A stretch of 64,000 bases of DNA from Kalaharituber pfeilii (Eukaryota; Ascomycota; Pezizomycetes; Pezizales; Pezizaceae): contig WHUZ01000099.1 in NCBI GenBank assembly GCA_015179045.1, positions 62,001-126,000 on the forward strand, in the 5' to 3' direction. This document shows, one piece after another, positions 55,771-64,000 of the stretch; positions within the stretch are counted from its first letter, which is position 1; the number at the start of each line of letters is the position of its first letter. A model generated the notes under the pieces. It did not search any database and was not told the DNA's origin. It saw only the letters and a list, made by a program, of their open reading frames with translations. The translations under genes were made by a program, and so were the position numbers.

Positions 55771-55950
55771 CGGAGTGTTTGGGCCATCGCGGATGTTCGG
55801 AGTGCTTAGGCCATTGCGGATGTTCGGAGTGCTTAGGCCATCGCGGATGTTCGGAGTGCTTAGGCCATCGCGGATGTTCGGATGTTTTACACACTCGGAC
55901 TGTTTCGCTCGGACTGTTTCGCTCGGACTGTTTCGCTCGGGCTGTTTCGC
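55771..55950. repeat. Two adjacent minisatellites (27-bp x4 and 14-bp x4)
   Basis: 55771-55881 has about four 27-bp units (CGGAGTGCTTAGGCCATCGC plus GGATGTT) with few differences. 55894-55950 has four 14-bp units CTCGGACTGTTTCG. Both are open in several frames; I do not regard them as coding. Confidence 0.9.
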
Positions 55951-56132
55951 GTGTGTTCGGCTCATGGTTTCTAACATACTTTAAGTTGTCAACCACCTTA
56001 GGTTCGTTCCATTGAACTAAAACCATTGTTAAAAGCCTTTTGCGAGTTTTAGTACGTCTGCTATATTACCACACAATTGGCTTTCGAGTTCATACCTAGG
56101 CTTCACATGATGCATAATTGATATCGCTGCAG

Positions 56133-56322
56133 GAGAGAGGTTTTTTTTAAAAAAAAAACATATCACGTAACCTCGCTTATCCCTTTGTACATAATCTCGC
56201 CATAGCCCACAGGGCGGCATGCGAGCAATGATATTAAAAAGAAACCGCTTACCGCTATTTGCTATGGTAGGGTTCCTGGGCGGAAGTCCTTATGACCCGG
56301 AGACAGGCACAAGAGAGAGGTT
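56133..56322 (-). mobile_element. Tail A insertion (TSD GAGAGAGGTT) with a nested tail B
   Basis: The duplication at 56133-56142 and 56313-56322 flanks T8A10, CATATCACGTAACCTCGCTTA...CCGCTATTTGCTATGGTAGGG...GGAGACAGGCAC. Inside the hairpin loop side a plus-strand tail B (56180-56245, flanked by CGCTTA at 56174-56179 and 56246-56251) is inserted. Confidence 0.85.
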
Positions 56323-56666
56323 TGGAGAAGCCAGAGGTAATAGATTACAATTAATTCGAAGTAGAAAAGAGAAGAAGTGCTAAATACATCAACAAAGGTA
56401 ACTTCAAACGGGCGATCCATTATATATTTGCCTGCACGTCCTTGCAAACATTACAGCATACGTTCTCCTGATGATTTTACTGAGATTTCCTTTACAGTAT
56501 GTATCTTCAAACAACCTATCCAAACAAAACTTCAGAACAATTGCAAACAGTGAAAGAATGTGCCTGCAAATTCACTAAAGATGCGACAGGTCAGCATGAA
56601 AGCAGGAAAAGAACGAGACCAACATCATGATTCCCATTGAGTTAATACTATGCTTAGCGAGGCTTA

Positions 56667-56753
56667 GGCTGGCCTGGTGCCCTGCCATAGCGAACAGCTG
56701 CAAGCAGGGCCACGTGACCCCCCCCCCCAAAAAAAAAAAAGGCCGGCCTGGTG
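56667..56753 (+). mobile_element. Short tail A insertion with perfect outer stem, TSD GGC(T/C)GGCCTGGTG
   Basis: A 13-bp duplication with one transition (56667-56679, 56741-56753) brackets CCCTGCCATAGCGAACAGCTGCAAGCAGGGCCACGTGA, then C12A12. The outer stem CCCTGC/GCAGGG is fully Watson-Crick, unlike the usual CCCTGC/GCGGGG. Confidence 0.93.
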
Positions 56754-57731
56754 CAGGTCCCCATGGACCCGGTGGGATGGGCGGATACGGGCCTGGCATT
56801 GGCTTAGAAAAATCGCAAACTTCCTCCCCTGGGCCAAATCCATCATTGACAGGATCTGGGCCAAGAAGCTGGCTTAGGCCCTGGGCTTAGTTGGTGGTGA
56901 CGGGTTAGAGTAAGCCTGTACTGGGTCGGCAAAGTATGCCAGTTGTAACATGGTATTCTAAATGCTGGTGTGGCCTAAAAGAGTTTTTCCTGGTGTGAGT
57001 GTCGTTTGCGTTTGCGTGTCTTCGCAAATTTTCTAGTGTTGAGGATGTAGAATGAGAATCATAACACAGACTAGGCTAAAGGGTAACATTTATAACAGAG
57101 GGAGAGGAACTATGACCATCAATGCAGTAAGGCAAGAAGGTTAGCACAATGGTATTGCCTTACAAAGTCGTTTCATCACCAAGTAACAAAAAGGAGCAAA
57201 GCTCATAGCTAGTCATATTCAACTAAACTTGAGAAAGAGACTCATTTCACTTGCACAATTGCAATAGAATAGGCCCTGTACGGTAGCCAACTGCACATGC
57301 AACGCGCGTTTCTGTCTTTTTCATATGTTTAACGTAAATCTAAGAGTATGATTGGTGTTAATATACTCTAGTTACCAATGATGCCATAGATTCGTTTCCC
57401 TAAGAACATATATGTGCCGGACTTGAAAGTTGCCGTCCTTCATGCATGCTGCATAGAATGAAAAGGATAAATCTGAATTAATTAGGTGCAGGGATAGATT
57501 TTTCACATAAACTACAAACGAGAGGTTCACTCGGCAAACCGTATGCACGCTTTGCTTGTCACGGGACTTCTGGTAAGTTCCTGTCCTCACTAAAGGGGAA
57601 CCCTCCCGTGACATACACCAACGAACCGTAAAGCTAACAAGCGACGATGTGACTTATCAATTACCAGCTACAGTAGGTCGACTATTGGAATGTTCATTAG
57701 CAGGGCCACGGTCCCACGGAAGCGCATGGTT
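56754..57731. other. No supported gene
   Basis: Short frames only; no repeat recognised. Confidence 0.4.
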
Positions 57732-59052
57732 TGTTCTAGCCTGCTGGGGACACGCTTGTTCGCGGACTGACTAGTCTGCTCGCGACCGATGTTTATGAGG
57801 GAAACGTGGTGTTCTTCAAACGAACACCATCTAGCCATGAACACCCAGTCTAGTGAAGAACATGAATGTGCTTACATGCACCTTTATGTATCTATATACG
57901 CGCTATGACCTAAGGTCATAGTGATCTATCATAAGTATCTATGAGATAACAATAGAGTTATATACATCAAGATCATCACTCTCATGCTCCTTATTAGTGC
58001 AGTTACCAGAATTGCCTTAATGACAACAATTCGAGTATATACTGTTACTTCTGAGATGTGACTCATAAAAACCTGAGGGTTAAAGATGCAGCGGAATTTT
58101 GCCTCATTTGGCTCACAAATTCCAAATCACAGACACAAAACAACCGTGTCAACCGGATGAAAACTTATAAAGTTGCATTGGATTGAAGTTGTTGGGCTTT
58201 TGGTGTGGAAAGAGAAAAGTTTGGGACTGCGGGTGCGAAATTGAGAAAGTAGGACTGAGGTTAGTCTGGTTGCAACCAGACTAGACTGAGGTGTTGATAA
58301 CGAAAACAGAAGGAGGCTTGGTGTACGTGGTAATAGCCATGTGAGTCAGGCGTCCGAATACTTTTGAAACTGGCTAGTGGTGGCAGGACCTGAGTCGGAC
58401 TGGGTGGGGACCCACCTATACTTGATTGATCTGAACATAGAACACAGACAAGAGCAGACAGCAAACTAACTCCCAACGAACTAAGTCCCAACGAACTAAC
58501 TCCCAAGATGGATGCTTGGCGTTTGCAGGGTCTGAACTACCCTATATGGCAATACAACCACAAATACTAAGATGCTTCTTGGCATTACCCAAGCCTTGTC
58601 ATTTCCAAAGTGCACATACTACGAATATCTACAATGGCAGAGGATTTTGGATATCTCTGCCTGTATTGGTAATACCCTAAAATTCTACTAAAATGCAAGG
58701 GAAATATCTATGGTAGATCAGCAAATTTTCCTGGAATATTTTTGCTCTTAGAAAGACAATTACAATTACAAATCCCGCTTCTTACCCGATAGAAATTTTG
58801 AAACCGCTGCAAAAAAAAAAAAAAAAATTATTTTACTAATATTAGAGTCTAGTATTTGCCCTGATAGTAGCGACATGCCCAGTAGCCAGTATTGCCTTGC
58901 GAGTAGCAGCAATTTGTCAGTAACAGCAACTTGTCCAGCAATGTGATAGTGACAAGGGGGCGGTGCTAGCGGGCAGTATCTGGCAGCACTACGCCAGCCT
59001 ATACTGACGGCTGATGCCACATAGAGGTATCTAGTGGTACTTGTGCTGTGGT
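57732..59052 (+). mobile_element. Second copy of the 6754-9736 element, right end lost
   Basis: It starts TGTTCTAGCCTG and follows the first copy through GGTGTTC...GAACACC, GACCTAAGGTCATAGTG, AGGATTTTGGATATCTCTGCC and GGTACTTGTGCTG. It lacks the final inverted end and all the nested insertions of copy 1. Comparing the two copies confirms where those insertions begin and end. A fragment of unknown coding origin (59041-59343) follows. Confidence 0.75.
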
Positions 59053-59429
59053 ATTATACCGTATGATGACTATGGCCACGCTGTGCAGACATCTAACACA
59101 TTGATTCGGCAAACACCTTTCCAATTTAACAAAAAACTTAACAGGTTTGGCCCATATTTGCGGGCTCTGCAATCTGCATATTGGGATATCATTATGATAG
59201 CAATTAGAAATAATCCCAGTAAAGGATGTCAAAAACCCTGCCTAACTTGGATTGAGGGTAGCAAGAAACGGAATGGAGACGGGGCACAACCTTCAAAACC
59301 CTTAAGGTATTTGAAGAGGCTAACTATACGATTGAGACCTTAGTATGAAAAAGCCCTGTTGAAGGTAAAATATACAAGAGATGTTAATGCCAACTAGTCC
59401 TCTGGACCTGCGGATCATCTGACCTTAAG

Positions 59430-59470
59430 TATGCGGGGTTATGTGACCTCCCCCCCCTCCAAAAAAAAAA
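59430..59470 (+). mobile_element. Decayed tail A fragment
   Basis: TATGCGGGGTTATGTGACCT, C-rich run, A10. Truncated inside the hairpin. No duplication recognised. Confidence 0.6.
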
Positions 59471-59879
59471 GAGATCCGGCCTTGTTAGCACTACTGATGG
59501 TTGGGTAAAGCCTCACTTCGTGATCCGGAATCGCAACGCTTTGTGTGCTCTGGCCATACTGAGTGAGTGCCTGTTAGACGGTACGTTTGCCCCTCCACCT
59601 TTGTCAACACATAACAGTGACAAAATTAATATGGGCATATCAACGCAATAGCCATATTCTCAAACCACAGAGTAGGAGGCAGAAAGATATTTAGATATCT
59701 GGACAATGCTAGAAGATGCTAGAAATCTCGTTTCTAGCACATACAAGCAACCAACATATTTACAGCTATAAACTTAAATCTTCTTCCACTGTACTCAAGT
59801 AAGCTTCTTCTATTCAGCCCCTTGTAACACCTTAACTCAGCCAGCATACCCAGACCTCTTTCAAGTTTCATCATACTTA

Positions 59880-60412
59880 ATGATGCCTACCTTTCCCAAC
59901 ACTCTTAAGGTCCTGCATGCCTCCTCCACTCCAAGAAAGGCCATGCCATGCTCCGCCAAGACTACCAAATCCCCTGCCGGAGACACCGTAACAATACCCG
60001 AACCTCTCAATCCTCCCCCGAACCCCCCCAACTTCAACGTCCTTCTCCACGACTTCAGATTCCCCAGGAACTCCTGAAACCTACTATACCTTCTTCTCCA
60101 CCACCTTTTCTAACGAAATCTTCAACCACCTCCTCGCCACCTCAATTCTTCCCGCAGAAGCCGCCCTTGGGCCTTCGCGCTGCAAATATAAATTCTGCCC
60201 CAAACGTATGTCGTCCAGTTACATTTCCGGTTTATGATGCGTGACTATCCGCTGGGCATATCCGAGAGTTTTGGTACTGCATCTGACGGAGATGTGGGAG
60301 GAGAAGGGGTATAGGTGCTTGAAAGAGGTGCCAAAAATGAAGCTAGAGAGGATTCAGAAACTGAAGGACTTTGTGGTGGATTTCTGGCATGTGACCGGAA
60401 GAATTTACTACT
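59880..60412 (+). other. Possible small multi-exon gene, structure unresolved
   Basis: An ATG at 59880 opens a 65-codon Pro/Ser/Thr-rich frame. Another frame reads TPETYYTFFSTTFSNEIFNHLL up to CCCCAAAC|GTATGT near 60208. A third, ending at 60412, reads EMWEEKGYRCLKEV...FVVDFWHVTG. These could be exons of one gene, but I could not join them convincingly. Confidence 0.25.
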
Positions 60413-60659
60413 GAAGAGCTTAAAACCATTCTAGCAACTTCGACAATTCCCTCTCTGTAATAAATTAAAAAACTCTATTGATGCGCAGACCGTTGTCATT
60501 GTTTGCTTTATCTTTACGGAGGTTGCAGTTGACGACTGAATATTTCTGCAGGTAAAGTGCAAACTAATCGTATGAAAATTACTTACTTCCAGACAAAGAA
60601 GTCCCAATATCAATAGGCATGAGAATACATAACTCACTTCTCAGGGGGTTTGATATGTA

Positions 60660-60770
60660 GCTCAAATTGCTTGATTCTATTATTCATTTTATTTTATTTA
60701 ATTTTATTTATTATATTGTATTTTATGTTAATTGCTCGTATGCCGTCCTGCTTGCTAGACGAGGTGCGAT
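60660..60770 (-). mobile_element. Decayed tail B with CTCGT/ACGAG stem
   Basis: An AT-rich TTTTATTTTATTTAA tract followed by AATTGCTCGTATGCCGTCCTGCTTGCTAGACGAGG. On the minus strand the outer stem is CTCGT/ACGAG, again paired. Confidence 0.55.
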
Positions 60771-61364
60771 TAACGTGCGTAAAAACTCAATCAATTATCA
60801 AATTCACTTTGCGCGATCAAGGTTTACATTTCCCAACCTTAAGCTATTATATTCAATTGCTTCCGCTAACCCCTCCCCTCTCTCTCTCTCCTCCCCCCCC
60901 TCTCCTCCCCTCTGGCGGATATGCTCACCCTCGCAGCCCACATCACTAGCTCCCAACTTCCCCATACACATCTTTACTCCTCCTGCCCTTCATACCTAAC
61001 AGTTCTCCCAGAAACGACTCATTTGGTATCGAAAACTGTAGCCCACCAGCATCTTCACCATCAGCATACACATCTTGTTCAAATTCATGGGCACAATTTT
61101 GTTGACCGTCCCATTCTGGCACCGGAACCGAGACAATGTGGGCATTCACAATTAGAGGGATCTGAAGAATTGATTGCGGAAGTGCAGGAAGTGGGCTATT
61201 TGCAGCTACATCTAAGTAGCTCTTGAGAACAAGTTTAAAGAGCACCTGGAGCTAGGCGAGGTTTCTTGGGGTGATATTTATCTTCCTTTCCGTTTTATTC
61301 TGAAACTACTGTATATAGAGGCAACCACCGCCGGCACGACTATAATACTACAAAAACCTTTCAT

Positions 61365-61838
61365 CTATTCGGCAGCAATCTCCTCCTTAAGGTATACACC
61401 CATAAACTCAACTTCCCAATTTCTAAATGGGTCTCCATCAGGCACATTATTTGCTAGTATGCAATTACCCGAGCCGCTCCCCAGTTTCAAGTAACCTAGC
61501 GTCTCCCAAAGGAATATCTTCTCAATTACAAAAAAGCTTCCCAGCACTATACTAGTGGTGCTTTGTGGCACCTCTGGGCTTTCCGCGACTCAAACGTAAC
61601 CGTTGACTTTCACCCGCACTATATTCCGCTTTTCCAATCTCGCTTCTTCCTAATCCGTAATCAATTAAATTGTCAGACCTTCGATGATAAATAAAAATAA
61701 AATTGTGAAGGAATCTACCTCGATAAAAACGCATACAAGTTTGAGGGTAACCCTCTCTCCACCATTCACGTTCATAGTATTACCAAACTCGACTTCACTT
61801 TGTGCCTCCAGAGTAAAAGTCCATTCGTATTTCACCAT
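61365..61838 (-). pseudogene. Beta-rich protein gene with one premature TGA, 2 exons
   Basis: Exon 1 is 61838-61719 (MVKYEWTFTLEAQSEVEFGN...GERVTLKLVCVFIE) and exon 2 is 61649-61365. The intron is GTAGAT..GGATTAG, 69 nt, phase 0. In exon 2 a single TGA at 61590-61592 interrupts an otherwise open 95-codon frame whose second half (FFVIEKIFLWETLGYLKLG, WEVEFMGVYLKEE) looks fully protein-like. A CGA-to-TGA or TGG-to-TGA change would explain it, or an unrecognised small intron. The pattern of alternating hydrophobics suggests a beta-sandwich; no family recognised. Confidence 0.5.
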
Positions 61839-63434
61839 AAATCAGCATTACCTACAGATGGAGGGTTGAAACAACCAGTCTAAAGCGATTCCGTCGACCA
61901 AAAACACAAGCTACCATACATAGTCACTCCTTAGCATACAATACTCCTTTTTGAGCATAGTAAAGAACAATCTTGGATGGCCACCTTTTAGCATTTAATA
62001 CCTTTCAAATTATTTCTTTTCGTCATCCTTTGCCCTTCCAGTTTAGCCTATATCAATTTAATATATTTGTCAACCCTAGCTAAGTTTACCACCTAGGAGT
62101 TGTAGCATATAGAATCGGTAAAATATAGATATAAGTACTAAGATAGTGGAGTATTCATAAAAATCATGAAGAAGACCAAGAAATCACAATTGCAAAAGCC
62201 ACTCGAACCAGACTACAGCATCAGCCCTATACCAGATGCCAGCTCGTATGGGTCCTCCGGATGAACTCAATTCACTTCAGGCAGCAACAAATTAGAAAAA
62301 GAAAAATTCATCAATACCAATCAATCAAATTACATATTGCTAGCTATCTCATTATCAGAAAGTCCAAAAATAAATACAATCAGAAATGTTCCCCCCTCGT
62401 CCCTCATCCTCTCACCATTCACCCTCACTCGACATGTACCTTTAGCTTCCCATATCATTTACCATTCCATCGTATCCCGGTTATTTCCAATCCCATCTCA
62501 ATGCAGTTCCTCCGAGTCCGGCCTAACCAATAACTAACCCAAAGAAGAATCCACCTAAAAGGTATAAACAAAATTCAAAAACCTAATACAATAATCCTGT
62601 AAACCAATTGACCAAGCAACCCGACCAAGCAACCCGAAGAAAGTCATCATAAAATACAAAAAGGGAAAGAAAGAAGAAATAGAAAGCAGAAAACATAGAA
62701 AAGAAAGTGAAATTCAGACCCTCCTCACTTTCCACCAATGAACAAGGCAATGTATGTGCTCTCCAGCCGTAATCGTTCGACGATACGATGGGGGTGTTTA
62801 TATGCGCATGCCATACAATACAGGAATGTAGGCAAGTAAAGCAAGCCGGAAAAGGAAGTAAACAAGTCAGTGCGCAGTAGTAACAATCTGTTTTTGTGCT
62901 TCGCAGCGGCCCAGTCTTCGGAAAAGCAGAAACATAAAGGAAAGCTAGGAAGTAGATAGAGAAAGCAGAGAAAGATAAGTAAATAACAAATGTTATAAGA
63001 AAGAAGACGACAACGCGAAGGCAAGACGCCAGGTTATAAGTCGAACGAAAAGCTATTGCCCACATACACACCAGCTTTGGGGTTTATCGAAAATCCCGAA
63101 TTCGAGCAAACAAGTAGTAAACAAAACAGTCACAAACAAAATCCATAGAAGACGATTTAAATCAAAACGCATAAACTATACCCTAGAAACAATTAGGAGG
63201 AAAACGAAAGCAAACGAAATATAAGAAGGAATAAAAAAAAGAAGAGAAAAAAAAACAATGGAATATAGACAAAAGAAAACGACTATTCAGTCTGGTGATT
63301 TGGCCATCGGAGAGTCGGCGTGGCCGTGGTAAGGTATCAAGAGTCCGGTGACATCAGCACTGAAATACTTGCCTGACGCGATGAAGAACGTGTTGTTTTC
63401 GTTATCCGTGCACACCGGCAAGCTAGAAAGATTC
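61839..63434. other. AT-rich intergenic region, probably including the 3'UTR of the PH gene
   Basis: Purine-rich sequence (AAAGAAAGAAGAAATAG) at 62640-63290 lies directly downstream of the PH-domain stop in its sense. No coding region or repeat is supported. Confidence 0.45.
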
Positions 63435-64000
63435 TTATAACTTCTGACCATTGACCTCAACCTCGTAACCCTCGCCCTTTCGCTTGATTGCTTTGGCAAG
63501 CATCAGCTCTCTCATCCAATCAATGCGCTCATCTCGGCTCTTGACCGCAAAGTGATGGACCTCCTTCTTTGCCTTTGCCTTCTTGTCCTTATCATCCACT
63601 GGGACAAGTTGGAAAAAGAAGGCTCCATCGGCAGCATTTTGACCATTTTTAATCTTCCATGACTTAAACGCAGCGGAAAGCTTGGTTGATGCTGAGTTGG
63701 AGCATGCAACAGCGTAGTCTTCCATGTCAATGTGCCCGTCCTCTGCGCTGTGCTGATCCTTGTGAATTCCAAGGCGGGTACCGCGAAGGACAAAGTGATG
63801 CTCTGGCCACTCATGCCTGAACCAGTGGGTCTTGCGCTTCCTCATCCAACCTGAATGGACGCGGATGCTCGAGTTTACACCGCCAACGCCTGCAGTTGTG
63901 GTAACGTCTTGTTGGCTGCTTCCAGGTGGTGGCGTCGCTTGATCACTGGCATCCTCCCACTCCGCGTTCTCGTCGAGGTTGTCAAGTGGAATCACGAGAC
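63435..64000 (-). CDS. PH-domain protein, C-terminal part (5' end outside the window)
   Basis: The frame is open from the window edge (no ATG; the first in-frame candidate at 63995 is GTG) to a TGA at 63435-63437, about 188 codons. After an acidic segment (DENAEWEDA) and a Ser/Thr/Gly linker, a PH domain begins HSGWMRKRKTHWFRHEWPEH and runs HHFVLRGTRLGIHKD, DYAVACS, FFFQLVP, VHHFAVKSRDERIDWMREL. The last two match the PH beta-6/7 strands and C-terminal helix with its conserved Trp. The charged KDKKAKAKKE loop could contact phospholipids. It is followed by GEGYEVEVNGQKL and the stop. Such proteins bind phosphoinositides or membrane partners; the specific role is unknown. It is not disrupted. 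Confidence 0.88.
   Translation of the reverse strand, partial: LVIPLDNLDENAEWEDASDQATPPPGSSQQDVTTTAGVGGVNSSIRVHSGWMRKRKTHWFRHEWPEHHFVLRGTRLGIHKDQHSAEDGHIDMEDYAVACSNSASTKLSAAFKSWKIKNGQNAADGAFFFQLVPVDDKDKKAKAKKEVHHFAVKSRDERIDWMRELMLAKAIKRKGEGYEVEVNGQKL

Noticed and set aside
4261..56740. Runs of Lys or Phe in many frames
   Set aside because: They are translated poly(A)/poly(T) tails of retroposons, not protein features.
60946..61245. 99-codon minus frame with an acidic middle
   Set aside because: Its first in-frame start is GTG, with no ATG and no recognisable domain. It could be an exon, but nothing links it to the 61365-61838 gene.
62583..63071. 162-codon Phe/Leu/Cys-rich minus frame
   Set aside because: It is the complement of a purine-rich tract downstream of the PH gene; hydrophobicity is a composition effect and no signal or membrane pattern is convincing.
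1..64000. CRISPR arrays, bacterial operons or a prophage
   Set aside because: Direct repeats here are transposon TSDs or minisatellites; spliceosomal introns and an intron-bearing nuclear tRNA show a eukaryotic nuclear genome.

Overview
The window looks like a repeat-rich, gene-poor piece of a filamentous ascomycete (Pezizomycotina) genome. The evidence is short spliceosomal introns with GT..AG ends and CTAAC/CTAAT-like branch points, a decayed heterokaryon-incompatibility (HET) gene, a MARVEL-type membrane protein, a PH-domain protein, Tad1/I-like LINE fragments whose ORF2 ends in an RNase H domain and a Cys/His knuckle, and solo LTRs with 5-bp target duplications. I could not name the species.

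Layout. 0-13.2 kb is almost wholly nested transposons: a minus-strand LINE cut by a GGCCT-rich foldback element, a solo LTR and several tiny retroposon tails; a 3-kb inverted-repeat element with a TA-flanked element nested in it; a LINE ORF1 block; and an ORF1-only LINE derivative. 14.3-18.3 kb holds three spliced genes: two paralogues with an RNase H1 N-terminal (hybrid-binding, 'viroplasmin'-like) domain and a secreted protein. 19-25 kb is transposon debris with one intron-containing tRNA-Leu. 25-33 kb shows no gene I can support. 33.5-34.7 kb is a disordered conserved-looking protein. 36.7-46 kb is a duplicated pair of decayed RNase H1-N-like genes, heavily invaded by LINEs and DNA transposons. 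46.7-48.9 kb is a HET pseudogene broken by retroposons and a solo LTR. 51-52.7 kb is a spliced MARVEL-like gene and 53.8-54.7 kb a fifth RNase H1-N-like gene. 55-61 kb is mostly repeats, followed by a small gene with a premature stop and, at the right edge, the 3' part of a PH-domain gene.

Three themes stand out. First, five loci (three intact, two dead) encode stand-alone RNase H1-N-like domains with one intron at the same codon and phase; none of this is visible without splicing by eye. Second, more than twenty LINE 3'-tail insertions, some keeping only 7-19 bases of element plus poly(A), have clear target duplications and act as insertional mutagens. Third, the two tail families share a hairpin design whose outer stem carries compensatory base changes, which fits a 3' recognition structure for LINE reverse transcription. 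All gene models are hand splices from the sequence; family names rest on recognised motifs, not on searches.
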